Assembly: GCA_006969625.1 (NCBI GenBank)
Contig: CP030885.1
Coordinates: 1,736,001 to 1,800,000, forward strand
Source: Rhodospirillaceae bacterium
Lineage (GTDB): Bacteria; Pseudomonadota; Alphaproteobacteria; Kiloniellales; DSM-21159
Reading direction: 5' to 3'
Length of the DNA stretch: 64,000 bases
Positions 24,678 through 34,054 of this stretch are shown piece by piece (the first letter of the stretch is position 1; each line of letters opens with the position of its first letter). A program made the translations under genes and the position numbers. The notes under the pieces are model-generated. The model was not told where the DNA came from. It saw nothing but the letters and a program-made list of their open reading frames with translations, and did no database searches.

Positions 24678-27092
24678 CTAACCGCGCATCCGCTGCCCGT
24701 CCGGGTCGAAGAGTGCGGCGGCGGTGAGGGCGGCGGGGCGCAGCTCCCCGAGGACCTCGACCTCGAAGCTGGCGCCGTCGACCGCCCGGTCGGCGGGCAC
24801 GTAGGCGAGCGCGATGGACTTGCCGACGAAGTGGCCGTAGCCGCCGGAGGTGACGTTGCCGACCAGCGCGCCGTTCTGGAAGACCGCCTCGTCGCCGATG
24901 GCATCGGCACCGTCGGCGTCGACCAGCAGGGTGACGAGCCGGCGCTTCGGCCCTTCGGCCTTGGTGCGCTCGGCGGCGGCGCGGCCGACGAAGTCGCCCT
25001 TGTTCAGCGCGACGAAGCGGCCGAGCCCGGCCTCGTAGGGCTCGTCGACCACCCGGTACTCGCGCAGCCAGCCGCCGTAGCCCTTCTCCAGGCGCATGGA
25101 GTTGAGCGCGCGGCTGCCGAACAGCCGCAGGCCGAGGTCGGCGCCCTGGGCGCGCAGCGCGGCCAGCAGCGCCGGCTGGTGCTCCGGTGCCACCCAGATC
25201 TCGTAGCCCAGGTCACCGCTGAACGAGATGCGGCCGACCATCGCCGGCACGCTCGCCACCGTCATGCGGGCGAAGGAGAGGAAGGGGAAGGCGTTGGCCG
25301 AGACGTCTTTCTCCGCGAGCCGAGCCAGCAGATCCCGAGACTTCGGGCCGGCCAGCATGAAGCCGACCAGGGCCGTGCCCTGCGCTTCGACACTGACGTC
25401 GGCGCCGTTCTTCTGGCCCTCGAACCAGCGCAGGTGGAAGCCCTGGGACGGGCCGGAGCCGAAGATCCAGAAGCTCTCCGTGTCGGCCCGCGCCACTGTG
25501 AAGTCGCCGCGCAGGGTGCCGTTCTCGGCCAGCATCGGGGTGAGTGCGATGCGCCCGACCTTGGGCAGGCGCCCGGCCAGCAGGCGGTCGAGCCAGGCCT
25601 CGGCATCGGCGCCGGTGACCTTGTACTTGGCGAAGCCGGAGGTCTCGAACAGGCCGACGCCGGTGCGGCAGGCGCGCACCTCCTCGCCGACCGGCGCGTG
25701 CGCGTTGGAGCGGCGGAAGCTCGGCGTCTCGGTGTGGCCGGGGCCGTCGGGGTGGAACCAGAGCGCCTGCTCCAGCCCGTAAGTCGCCCCCCAGACGGCG
25801 CCGGCGGCGTCCAGCGCGTCGTAGACCGGCGTTTTGATCAGCGGCCGCGCCGCCGGCAGCTCCTCGTTCGGGAAGGTGATGCGGAAGCGCCGGGAGTAGT
25901 TCTCCTGCACCTTGGCGTGGGTATAGGCCCTATCCGCCCAGGCGCCGAAGCGGGCGTTGTCCATGGCGAAGACGTCCATGCCCGGGTCGCCGTGCACCAT
26001 CCAGTTGGACAGCGCCAAACCGACGCCGCCGCCCTGGCTGAAGCCGGCCATCACGCCGGTCGCCAGCCAATAGCCGGGCAGGCCGCGCACCGGGCCGATC
26101 ACCGGGTTGCCGTCGGGGGCGAAGACGAAGGGGCCGTTGATCGTCTGCTTGATGCCGGCGCGGCCCAGCGCGGGGAAGTGCTCGAAGGCCACCTCCAGGC
26201 TGGGCGCAATGCGGTCCAGGTCGGGCTGCAGCAGCTCGTGGCCGAAGTCCCAGGGCGTCGTTTCGGGCGACCAGGGCACGCCGGCGCGCTCGTAGGTGCC
26301 GAGCACCATGCCCTTGCCCTCCTGGCGCATGTAGGCCTCGCCCTCGAAGTCGATGCAGTGCGCCAGCTCGCCGTCGAATTCGATCACCTCGGGCATGTCG
26401 TCAGTGACGATGTACTGGTGCTCCATCGCCAGCAGCGGCAGCTCCAGCCCGACCATGCGGCCGACCTCACGCGCCCAAAGGCCGCCGGCGTTGACCACGT
26501 GCTCGGCGTGGATCATGCCCTTCTCGGTCACCACCAGCCAGCCGCTGTCCGGTGCGCGGCTCAGCTCGACCACCGGCGTGTGACGGTAGATCTCGGCGCC
26601 GCCGAGCCGGGCCGCCTTGGCGTAGGCGTTGGTCACGCCAGAGGGGTCGACGTGGCCCTCGTTGGCGTCGTAGAGCGCGCCCAGGAAATGCCGCTTGTCC
26701 ATGATCGGCAGCAGCTTCTCGGCCTCGTCGATCGAGATGAAGTGGGTGTCGAGGCCGAGCAGGCGGTTCTTCGACTGGGCCAGCTTCAGGAAATCCAGGC
26801 GCTCGGGCGTGCCCGCCAGCATGAAGCCGCCGGTCAGATGGATGCCGCACGACTGGCCGGAGATTTCCTCCAGCTCGCGGTAGAGCGCGATGGTGTAGCT
26901 CTGCAGCTTGGCGACGTTGGGGTCGCTGTTCAGCGTGTGCATGCCGCCGGCCGCGTGCCAGGTGGAGCCGGAGGTCAGCTCGCTGCGCTCGATCAGCACC
27001 ACGTCGCGCCAGCCGGCCTTGGTCAGGTGGTAGAGGACCGAGGCCCCGACCACGCCGCCGCCGATCACCGCCGCCTGTACCCGATCCTTCAT
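24678..27092 (-). CDS. FAD/GcvT-domain dehydrogenase (dimethylglycine/sarcosine dehydrogenase-like)
   Basis: 804 residues. The N-terminal DAO-fold FAD domain has VIGGGVVGASV (9-19) and GSTWHAAG, whose His46 matches the histidine that covalently holds FAD in dimethylglycine dehydrogenase. From about residue 430 on it is the GcvT aminomethyltransferase domain, which passes the oxidised methyl group to tetrahydrofolate, with the C-terminal barrel ending SGGYGHFVGKSIALAYVP. Such enzymes demethylate N-methylated glycine compounds from betaine breakdown. A paralogue with the same layout lies 1.6 kb away on the same strand. The exact substrate cannot be told from sequence. Confidence 0.9.
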   Translation of the reverse strand: MKDRVQAAVIGGGVVGASVLYHLTKAGWRDVVLIERSELTSGSTWHAAGGMHTLNSDPNVAKLQSYTIALYRELEEISGQSCGIHLTGGFMLAGTPERLDFLKLAQSKNRLLGLDTHFISIDEAEKLLPIMDKRHFLGALYDANEGHVDPSGVTNAYAKAARLGGAEIYRHTPVVELSRAPDSGWLVVTEKGMIHAEHVVNAGGLWAREVGRMVGLELPLLAMEHQYIVTDDMPEVIEFDGELAHCIDFEGEAYMRQEGKGMVLGTYERAGVPWSPETTPWDFGHELLQPDLDRIAPSLEVAFEHFPALGRAGIKQTINGPFVFAPDGNPVIGPVRGLPGYWLATGVMAGFSQGGGVGLALSNWMVHGDPGMDVFAMDNARFGAWADRAYTHAKVQENYSRRFRITFPNEELPAARPLIKTPVYDALDAAGAVWGATYGLEQALWFHPDGPGHTETPSFRRSNAHAPVGEEVRACRTGVGLFETSGFAKYKVTGADAEAWLDRLLAGRLPKVGRIALTPMLAENGTLRGDFTVARADTESFWIFGSGPSQGFHLRWFEGQKNGADVSVEAQGTALVGFMLAGPKSRDLLARLAEKDVSANAFPFLSFARMTVASVPAMVGRISFSGDLGYEIWVAPEHQPALLAALRAQGADLGLRLFGSRALNSMRLEKGYGGWLREYRVVDEPYEAGLGRFVALNKGDFVGRAAAERTKAEGPKRRLVTLLVDADGADAIGDEAVFQNGALVGNVTSGGYGHFVGKSIALAYVPADRAVDGASFEVEVLGELRPAALTAAALFDPDGQRMRG

Positions 27093-27245
27093 GACGATCC
27101 TCGTTCGCCGGAGTCAGCCCGGAGACTCTAATCGCTTGCCCGCGGCTCTGTACCGGCCAAGCGCCGCCGACCGTTCGCAATGCGACATGGCAGCCTTTCG
27201 CGGCGCGGCGGATCGCCGAAGCCGATCGCGGCGTTAGAATGGGGC

Positions 27246-28148
27246 ATGTCGTCGAGCCCGCCCGAACCCCTTGCATTGGTCCTGATCGGCAAGCGCGACC
27301 ACGCCGGCCTCGCGGTCGTTCGCGACCTCTTCGAGCGGCTGCACGTTGCGGGCTACGCGGTGCAGGAAATGTTGCTCGAGGATTGGCTGGAGACCACGGC
27401 ACCGCCGAAAATCGAGTTGGTGGTCGCCGTCGGCGGTGACGGCACCGTGCGCACGGCCGCGGCGGCGGCGTACGCGGGTCGGTCGCGCCTGGCGGTCGTG
27501 CCGCTGGGCACCGCGAACGACCTGGCGCGTACCCTCGGCCTGCCTTTGCAGCCGGACCAGGCCGTGGGACTGCTGCAGGCCGGGCGCTGGCGACGCATCG
27601 ACCTCGGGCGGTGCAACGGCCAGATTTTCTGCAACGTCGCCAGTCTCGGTCTTAGCGCCAAGGTCGCCCAGCGCCTTACCGGCGAGCGCAAGCGGCGCTG
27701 GGGACCTCTCGCTTACGCGCGGGAGATGGTGGATTCGCTGCGCACCTTCCGCAGCCTGCACGTCGCGCTCGACCTCGACGGCGTGCGCCACAACTACCGG
27801 GCACTGCAGGTCGGAATTGCCAGCGGCGTCACCCAGGGCGGCGGCACCCGCGTTGCGCCGGGTGCGCGCATCGACGACGGCCGCTTCCAGGTCTATGTGG
27901 TGGAGCCGCAGCCGTTGCCTCGCTTGCTGGCGATGGCGCTCTCCCTGAAGCTCGGCGCGCACAACCTCTGGGACGGGGCGCACTTCCAAACGGCGCGCCG
28001 GGTGCGCGTGGCGACGCGCGGGGCGCACGAGGTCAACGTCGATGGCGATCTGCTGACGCGGACCCCGATAGAGGCGGAGATACTGCCGGGAGCGATCGAG
28101 GTGCTGGTCCCCGCTGAGACGCGCCAAGACGAGGAGGCTGCCGCATGA
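27246..28148 (+). CDS. Diacylglycerol-kinase family lipid kinase
   Basis: 300 residues. The catalytic glycine loop GGDGT at 63-67 sits in VVAVGGDGTV, followed by PLGTANDLARTLG, hallmarks of the DagK/YegS/sphingosine kinase fold. Residues 195-300 form the beta-sandwich second domain. It phosphorylates a lipid hydroxyl using ATP at the inner membrane face; the true substrate is unknown. The ATG at 27246 gives a normal N-terminus. The stop overlaps the next gene by four bases, making a two-gene unit. Confidence 0.9.
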   Translation: MSSSPPEPLALVLIGKRDHAGLAVVRDLFERLHVAGYAVQEMLLEDWLETTAPPKIELVVAVGGDGTVRTAAAAAYAGRSRLAVVPLGTANDLARTLGLPLQPDQAVGLLQAGRWRRIDLGRCNGQIFCNVASLGLSAKVAQRLTGERKRRWGPLAYAREMVDSLRTFRSLHVALDLDGVRHNYRALQVGIASGVTQGGGTRVAPGARIDDGRFQVYVVEPQPLPRLLAMALSLKLGAHNLWDGAHFQTARRVRVATRGAHEVNVDGDLLTRTPIEAEILPGAIEVLVPAETRQDEEAAA

Positions 28149-28615
28149 ACGAGGAGGAAAGGCTGATCCGCAGCGACCGGGAGGTGGCGCTGGGCGAACT
28201 GATCGACGTCCTGGCGCGCGCCGCCGAAGTGACGAGGCGCGCGGCCGAACGTCTGGACGGGCAGGGCGGTGCGGAACCGCTGGCCCGGCTGGCGGCGCAG
28301 CGCGGATCGGACCGGGACAACCTACTCGCCGCGGGACTGGAGGGCGGCGCGCAGCCGAGCGAGCCGGATCCGGAGCGCGCGGCCGCCGCCGGCCTGCTCG
28401 AGCGCCTGCGCGCGGCCATCAGCGCCGATGAGGTACACACTGTGCTGCGGACCTGCCGTGAGGCCGAGGGGCAGGTGGCGGATGCGCTGACGGCGGCTCG
28501 GACGTACGAGTTTCCGGATGCGGTGGCGGCGGCATTGGTCGAGTTGGCCGAGCGACAGCCGCTTATGCGCGAGACCCTGGCCGCGGCGGAAAGGGCGGCC
28601 GGAGCGACGGGGTAA
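28145..28615 (+). CDS. Helical protein of unknown function, possibly DUF2383-like four-helix bundle
   Basis: 156 residues, almost all helical and Ala/Arg/Glu-rich, with no signal peptide or membrane segment. The spacing (ALGELIDVLARAAEVTRRAAERL, then a middle LLERLRAAIS helix and CREAEGQVADAL) recalls four-helix ferritin-like proteins of the DUF2383 type, but the carboxylate/His metal pattern is not clear and the match is tentative. It is coupled to the lipid kinase by an ATGA overlap, so a role linked to that kinase is plausible. Its stop codon sits in the loop of a strong hairpin. Confidence 0.7.
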   Translation: MNEEERLIRSDREVALGELIDVLARAAEVTRRAAERLDGQGGAEPLARLAAQRGSDRDNLLAAGLEGGAQPSEPDPERAAAAGLLERLRAAISADEVHTVLRTCREAEGQVADALTAARTYEFPDAVAAALVELAERQPLMRETLAAAERAAGATG

Positions 28616-28628
28616 GCCGTCGCTCCGG
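28599..28628. terminator. Perfect 12-bp hairpin spanning the stop codon
   Basis: CCGGAGCGACGG and its exact complement surround a six-base loop, GGTAAG, which contains the TAA stop of the plus-strand gene. No T-run follows in either direction, so it is either a Rho-aided bidirectional terminator or an mRNA 3'-end stabiliser between two convergent genes. Confidence 0.55.
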
Positions 28629-28665
28629 TCCAAGTCGCACGGGAGGAACTCGGGCTCGCAGACCC

Positions 28666-31119
28666 TCAGGCGCGCAGACGTCGGTTGTCCGGATCCCAGG
28701 GGCTGTCGGGCACGACGCGGGCGGCGAAGCGCTCGCTCAGAACCTCGATCTCCAGGTCGGAGCCAATTTCTGCGGCCTCCGGCCGGACGTAGGCCATCGC
28801 CAGGGTCTTGCCGACGTTGTGGCCGAAGATGCCGCTGGTCGCCCGGCCGACCATCTGGCCGTCGCGGTACAGGGGCTCGTTGCCGTAGGGGTCGGCGAGG
28901 GGGCGGTTGCCGCGCGGCTCGATATCCACCTCTAGGGTGACGAAGCGTTGCGGCACGCCCTCCTGCTGCTGGCGGACCAGCGCGTCGCGGCCGACGAAGT
29001 CGCCCTTGTTGAGCCGAACGAAGCGGTCCAACCCGGCCTCGAAGGCGGAGTACTCGCGGGTCAGGTCTTTGCCCCACATGCGATAGGACTTCTCGATTCG
29101 CAGGACGTCCATCGCCCGCATGCCGACCAGGTCCAGGCCGTGCGGCGCGCCGGCCTCCATCAGGGCGTCGTAGGTGGCGTGCTGGTACTCGATCGGGTGG
29201 TGCAGCTCCCAGCCGAGCTCGCCGACGAAGTTGACGCGCAGGGCGCGCACGCCGCCGGCCACGCCGATGGCGATCTCCTGCATGGTCAGCCAGGGGAAGG
29301 CTTCGTTCGAGACGTCGGCATCGGTGACCTGCTCTAGCACCTTGCGGGCGTTCGGGCCGGCCAGCACGAAGACGCCGCGGCGCAGGGTGACGTCCTCCAG
29401 CAGCACCGAGCCGTCGTCCGGCAGGTTCTTCCACAGGTAGTCCCAGTCGAAGCGGTTCGCCGCGCCCGAGGAGACCAGGTAGTAGCGGTTCTCGCCCAGC
29501 TTGGTGATGGTGAACTCGCTGCGCACGCCGCCGTGCTTGGTCAGCGCGTGGCTGAGGCTCATGCGGCCGATCTTCTTCGGGATGACGTTGGCAACCAGGC
29601 GGTCCAGGTAGGCCTCGGCACCGGGGCCGGACACCTCGAACTTCGAGAAGCTGGTCAGGTCGATCAGTCCGCAGGTCTCGCGCATCAGCCTGGCCTCGCG
29701 GCCGACGTGCGCGAAGTAGTTGGTGCGGCGGAACGACCAGACGTCCTTGCGAGCCTCGCCCTCGGGCGCGAACCAGTTCGGCCGCTCCCAGCCGTAGCGC
29801 TGGCCCCAGACGGCACCGGCGCGGTCCAGCTTGTCGTGCACCGGGCTGGTCTTGGCCGGGCGGGCGGCGGGCCGCTCCTCGTCGGGATAATGGATGACGA
29901 AGACGTGCTCGTAGGCCTCCTCGTTCTTCGCCTTCACGTACTGCTTGTTGGCGTAGGCGCCGTAGCGGCGCGGATCGACGTCGAGCAGATCGATCGAGGG
30001 CTCGCCCTCGACGATCCACTCGGCCAGGAAGCGGCCCGAGCCGCCGGCGGCGGTGATGCCGAAGGAATGACCCTCGTTCAGCCAGAGGTTCCTGACGCCC
30101 CAGGCCGGCCCGATCAGCGGGCTGCCGTCGGGGGTATAGGAGATCGGGCCGTTGACGATGTCCTTGATGCCGACCTCGGCGAAGATTGGCACGCGCCGAA
30201 TCGCCGCCTCGACGTGCGGCATCAGCCGCTCCAGGTCGCCGGGGAAGAGGTCCTGGCCGAAGCTGTCGGGCACGCCGTCGACGAAGCAGGCGGGCGCGCC
30301 CTTCTCGTAAGGGCCGAGGATCAGGCCCTGGCGCTCCTCGCGCATGTAGTAGCTGGCGTCCGACTCGCGCAGCACCGCCATCTCCGGCAGGCCCTGCTTC
30401 TGGCGCTCGATCAGCGCAGGGTGGGCCTCGGTGACGATGTACTGGTGCTCGACCGGGATGGCCGGCACGTCGAGTCCGAACAAGGCGCCGGTCTGGCGGG
30501 CGTAGTTGCCGGTGGCGCAGACGATGTGCTCGCAGGTGACGTCGCCCTTCGGCGTGTGGACGGTCCACTCGCCGCTGGCCATCCGGGTAACGCCGGTGAC
30601 CGGGGTCTGGCGGTAGATCTCGGCGCCGCGCGCGCGCGCGCCGATCGCCAGGGCGGTGGTCAGGTCGGCCGGCGCGATGTGCCCGTCGTCCGGATGGTAG
30701 AGGGCGCCGACCAGGTCGTCGACCTCAGCCAGCGGCCAGAGCTTCTTGACCTCGTCCGGCCCGATCATCTCGAAGGGCACGCCGATGGTGTTCGCCGTGC
30801 CGCAGTACTTCTTGTACTCGTCCATGCGCTCCTGGTTGGTCGCCAGGCGCAGGTTGCCGGTGACGTGGAAGGAGACGTTCTGGCCGGTCTCGGCCTCCAG
30901 GGTCTTGTAGAGGTCGACCGAGTATTTGTGGATCTGGCCGACCGCGTAGCTCATGTTGAACAGCGGCAGCAGGCCGGCGGCGTGCCAGGTGGAGCCGGCG
31001 GTCAGCTCGGTGCGCTCCAGCAGTACCACGTCGGACCAGCCGAGCTTCGCCAGATGGTAGAGGGTGGAGACGCCGACGGCGCCGCCGCCGATGACCACGA
31101 CACGCGCATGAGACTTCAT
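28666..31119 (-). CDS. FAD/GcvT-domain dehydrogenase (dimethylglycine/sarcosine dehydrogenase-like), paralogue 2
   Basis: 817 residues from the ATG at 31119; the frame extends upstream to 31371 but that part is not family-like. Same architecture as the gene at 24678-27092: GGGAVG at 11-16, GSTWHAAG with the flavin-linking His46, then a DAO domain, a linker rich in Pro/Arg around 430 and a GcvT domain ending TSGIFGHNVGKTLAMAYV. Sequence identity with the paralogue is moderate, so they probably act on different N-methyl amines. The product would feed methylene-tetrahydrofolate. Confidence 0.9.
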   Translation of the reverse strand: MKSHARVVVIGGGAVGVSTLYHLAKLGWSDVVLLERTELTAGSTWHAAGLLPLFNMSYAVGQIHKYSVDLYKTLEAETGQNVSFHVTGNLRLATNQERMDEYKKYCGTANTIGVPFEMIGPDEVKKLWPLAEVDDLVGALYHPDDGHIAPADLTTALAIGARARGAEIYRQTPVTGVTRMASGEWTVHTPKGDVTCEHIVCATGNYARQTGALFGLDVPAIPVEHQYIVTEAHPALIERQKQGLPEMAVLRESDASYYMREERQGLILGPYEKGAPACFVDGVPDSFGQDLFPGDLERLMPHVEAAIRRVPIFAEVGIKDIVNGPISYTPDGSPLIGPAWGVRNLWLNEGHSFGITAAGGSGRFLAEWIVEGEPSIDLLDVDPRRYGAYANKQYVKAKNEEAYEHVFVIHYPDEERPAARPAKTSPVHDKLDRAGAVWGQRYGWERPNWFAPEGEARKDVWSFRRTNYFAHVGREARLMRETCGLIDLTSFSKFEVSGPGAEAYLDRLVANVIPKKIGRMSLSHALTKHGGVRSEFTITKLGENRYYLVSSGAANRFDWDYLWKNLPDDGSVLLEDVTLRRGVFVLAGPNARKVLEQVTDADVSNEAFPWLTMQEIAIGVAGGVRALRVNFVGELGWELHHPIEYQHATYDALMEAGAPHGLDLVGMRAMDVLRIEKSYRMWGKDLTREYSAFEAGLDRFVRLNKGDFVGRDALVRQQQEGVPQRFVTLEVDIEPRGNRPLADPYGNEPLYRDGQMVGRATSGIFGHNVGKTLAMAYVRPEAAEIGSDLEIEVLSERFAARVVPDSPWDPDNRRLRA

Positions 31120-31339
31120 CGCCGCAAATCCTTCAGCACCGACGGGTCGCCGGATCGCCCGGCCAGACCTCGACAATGACGAAGCCGCCGGGTCGCAGAA
31201 TCCCGGATTGCGACACAGGTGGCAGCGATTGCGACAGGGTTCCTGCGGACCGGGGGCCGGGGGGCCTTTCCGCTGTCTCCTCCCAGTGCGCCGGGCTATC
31301 CTGCCGGACCGGGAAGAGCCAAGCCCAGGAGCCGAGCCG

Positions 31340-32302
31340 ATGAGCCAAGCCGCGTCCGTCGCCGAGGACATCCAGCCCTGGCCGGAGATTCCCTTCGCGG
31401 CTTGGCGCGAGACCTGCGCCGCCCTGCATCTCTACAGCCAGATCGTCGGTAAGTACCGGCTCGCGCGCACGCCCTGGGTCAACCACTCGTGGCACGCGAC
31501 TCTCTATGTGACGCCGCGCGGGCTGACGACCGGCCCGGTGCCGGACCGCTCCGGCGCGGTGGAGGTGCTCCTCGATTTCTGCGAGCAAAGCCTGGCGGTC
31601 GCCAACGCCGACGGCGAAGTGACGGGCTTCGCGCTGGAGCCGATGCCGGTGGCGGACTTCCATGCGCGCTTCCGCACGGCGCTCGAAGAAGTCGGTGCGA
31701 CGCCGCAGTTCCACGGGCGGCCGAACGAGATCCCCGATCCGGTGCCCTTCGTCGAGGACGCCTCGGCGCGGCCCTGGGATGCGCAGGCGGTGCGCCGGTT
31801 TCATCGCGCCTTGGTGTCGATCGACCGGGTGTTTCGGGAATTCCGTACCGGCTTCCTCGGCAAGGTCAGCCCGGTCCACCTGTTCTGGGGCAGCTTCGAT
31901 CTGGCGGTCACCCGCTTTTCTGGCCGCACGGCGCCCTCGCATCCCGGCGGCATTCCGGCCTTGCCGGACGCGGTGACGCGCGAGGCCTACAGCCACGAGG
32001 TCGCCTCGGCCGGCTTCTGGCCCGGCGGCGGGCCGATCGACGCCCCGGCCTTCTATGCCTACGCCTATCCGACGCCGACAGGCTTCGCAGACGCCAGGGT
32101 GCGCCCCGAGGCGGCCTACTTCGACGCCGGGGCCGGCGAGTTCGTCCTGCCCTACGAGGCGGTGCGCACAGCGGACGATCCACAGGCGGTGCTGCTGGAA
32201 TTCCTTCAGGACACCTATGGCGCGGCGGCCGATCTCGCCGGCTGGGACCGGGCCGCACTGGATTGCGCGCCCGGTGTGCCCTTGCGGCCGCGTCCGCTCT
32301 GA
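31340..32302 (+). CDS. DUF5996 family protein
   Basis: 320 residues matching the DUF5996 pattern: WRETCAALHLYSQIVGKYRL, then NHSWHATLYVTPRGLTT, HLFWGSFDLAVTRFSGR and SHEVASAGFWPGGG. Cytosolic, no signal peptide. The function of the family is unknown. The start has AGGAG nine bases upstream. The 220 bases between it and the divergent flavoprotein hold no obvious feature. Confidence 0.88.
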   Translation: MSQAASVAEDIQPWPEIPFAAWRETCAALHLYSQIVGKYRLARTPWVNHSWHATLYVTPRGLTTGPVPDRSGAVEVLLDFCEQSLAVANADGEVTGFALEPMPVADFHARFRTALEEVGATPQFHGRPNEIPDPVPFVEDASARPWDAQAVRRFHRALVSIDRVFREFRTGFLGKVSPVHLFWGSFDLAVTRFSGRTAPSHPGGIPALPDAVTREAYSHEVASAGFWPGGGPIDAPAFYAYAYPTPTGFADARVRPEAAYFDAGAGEFVLPYEAVRTADDPQAVLLEFLQDTYGAAADLAGWDRAALDCAPGVPLRPRPL

Positions 32303-32315
32303 CGCGGCGGCCGGT

Positions 32316-32999
32316 TCACCACTTTTCCTGCGCGGGCCGCAGGTCGACTTCGAAACTCCAGGCCGTCGGGTCCTGCGTGTGCAGGCGCCAGTACGCCTCG
32401 GCGATCGCCGATGGCTTCAGCAGCGTCGCCGGGTCGCGCCCGGCATGCCGCGCGCTGGCGATCTGTCCGTCGATGATGGTGTGGGCGACGTGGATGCCCT
32501 GCGGCCCGAACTCGCGCGCCAGCGACTGCGCCAGCGCTCGCAGGCCGAACTTGCCGAGCGCGAAGCCGCCGAAGCCGGCGCCGCCGCGCAGCGAGGCCGT
32601 TGCGCCGGTGTATATCAGGGTGCCGCCGCCAAGCTCCAACATGCCCGGGATCGCCGCCTGGGCGGTGTGCAGGCCGCCCAGGCAGATCACCCGCCAGGCG
32701 GCCTCGACCTCGGCCGGGTCCAGCTCCAGCGCGCCGCCGCGCACCATCTTGCCGGCGTTGTAGACCACCAGGCGGGCCGGCCCGCTATGCGCGAAGAGGG
32801 CCTGCACGCTCCCCGCGTCGGCGGCGTCGCAGGCGGCGGCCTCGATGCCCGTGGCCTCCGTCTCCGCGATCAGGCTGTCCAAGCGCTGCGGCGAGCGGGC
32901 GGCGGCCACCACCCGCAGCCCGGCCTCTGCGAAGCGCGCACAAAGATGCCAGCCCAGCCCGGGGCCGACGCCGATCACCACCGCCGTGTCCTGTGCCAT
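32316..32999 (-). CDS. SDR-fold protein with Phe replacing the catalytic Tyr
   Basis: 227-residue Rossmann protein. The nucleotide motif is VIGVGPGLGWHL, YNAG sits at the adenine side, and YTGATASLRGG leads to Phe146 and Lys150 in FALGK, where classical SDRs have YxxxK. The loss of the tyrosine hydroxyl suggests altered or no dehydrogenase activity, though the subfamily with FxxxK is known in proteobacteria. The frame is convergent with the DUF5996 gene (13 bases between stops). Substrate unknown. Confidence 0.85.
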   Translation of the reverse strand: MAQDTAVVIGVGPGLGWHLCARFAEAGLRVVAAARSPQRLDSLIAETEATGIEAAACDAADAGSVQALFAHSGPARLVVYNAGKMVRGGALELDPAEVEAAWRVICLGGLHTAQAAIPGMLELGGGTLIYTGATASLRGGAGFGGFALGKFGLRALAQSLAREFGPQGIHVAHTIIDGQIASARHAGRDPATLLKPSAIAEAYWRLHTQDPTAWSFEVDLRPAQEKW

Positions 33000-33117
33000 C
33001 TCTGCCTCCCATGTGTCGTCGCCGGCGAGGGTAGCGGCATCGCCTATCTGTCGTCATCGCTTGTCGGCCGGCCGCCTCGGCACCAAGATCGCCGCTGCAT
33101 CGGACCGGAGGCGCGGA

Positions 33118-33999
33118 ATGACGGGGAGCGGCGGGGAGAGCTGGAGCTTGGACTCGGAGACCGGGCGGCTGGAGGAGGTGTTGCTCGGCCCGCCCGACTT
33201 CTTCGAATGGCGGCCGGTCGGTGCGATCTCGCGCGAGACCATCCGGCGGGACGAGCGCTTCGACCCCCAGCTCGCCATGGCCCAGCATGCCCGCATGGTC
33301 GAGGCCTACGAAGCCGCTGGCGTCACGATCCACACGCTCGAGGCCTGGCCGGAGCTGAAGTACGCCGCCTTCGCCCGCGACTCCTCGGCCATGACGCCCT
33401 GGGGCCCGCTGATCACCCTGATCCAGACGCCCTATCGCCGCGGCGACTACGCGGTGGCGATCAAGTTCTACCAGGATCGCGACGTGCCGATCTGGAAGAT
33501 GGTCACGGCCGGCCATTTCGAGGGCGGCGACCTGCAGGTTCTCGAGCCAGGTCTGGTGCTCTGCGGCTACGGCGGCGAGCGCTCCGAAAGGGCAGGGGCC
33601 GAGCAGGTGGCCGGCTGGTTCGAGGCGCAGGGCTGGGAGGCCATCCGCGTGCCCTTCCCGGCGCACTTCGTGCACCTGGACGTGACCGTCGGCCCGCTCG
33701 CCGACAAGCTGATCGCCGTCTGCACCGAGGCGCACGAGCCCTGGTTGCCCGAGCTGCTGCGGGCGCGCGGCTACGAGATCCTGGACGTGACCTATGGCGA
33801 GGCGACCAAGCTCGGCTGCAACGTCGTCGCACTCGGCGACGATCGGGTGCTCTCGACCGCCCGGAACACGCGCCTGAACGAGCGGCTGCGGGCACGCGGT
33901 CTCGAGGTCTTCGACCCCGACCTCTCGATGTTCACCCTCGGCGGCGGCGGACCGCACTGCCTCTGCCAAGGGCTGCGGCGGGCGCCGCTGCGGCGCTAG
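33118..33999 (+). CDS. Arginine deiminase/dimethylargininase-fold hydrolase
   Basis: 293 residues of the amidinotransferase superfamily. Catalytic landmarks: FARDS near 86-90, HFEGGD (133-138), HLD (186-188) and the nucleophilic Cys281 in GGGGPHCLC. Enzymes of this fold remove or transfer groups from guanidino compounds such as arginine or methylarginines. Which substrate is used here is not evident. The ATG at 33118 has GGAGG six bases upstream; the longer upstream frame is out of character. Confidence 0.88.
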   Translation: MTGSGGESWSLDSETGRLEEVLLGPPDFFEWRPVGAISRETIRRDERFDPQLAMAQHARMVEAYEAAGVTIHTLEAWPELKYAAFARDSSAMTPWGPLITLIQTPYRRGDYAVAIKFYQDRDVPIWKMVTAGHFEGGDLQVLEPGLVLCGYGGERSERAGAEQVAGWFEAQGWEAIRVPFPAHFVHLDVTVGPLADKLIAVCTEAHEPWLPELLRARGYEILDVTYGEATKLGCNVVALGDDRVLSTARNTRLNERLRARGLEVFDPDLSMFTLGGGGPHCLCQGLRRAPLRR

Positions 34000-34054
34000 G
34001 GTCCGGCCCCATAGGGTCTGGCAGGGTTCGGCAAAGGGTGTCACATAGGCGGCC

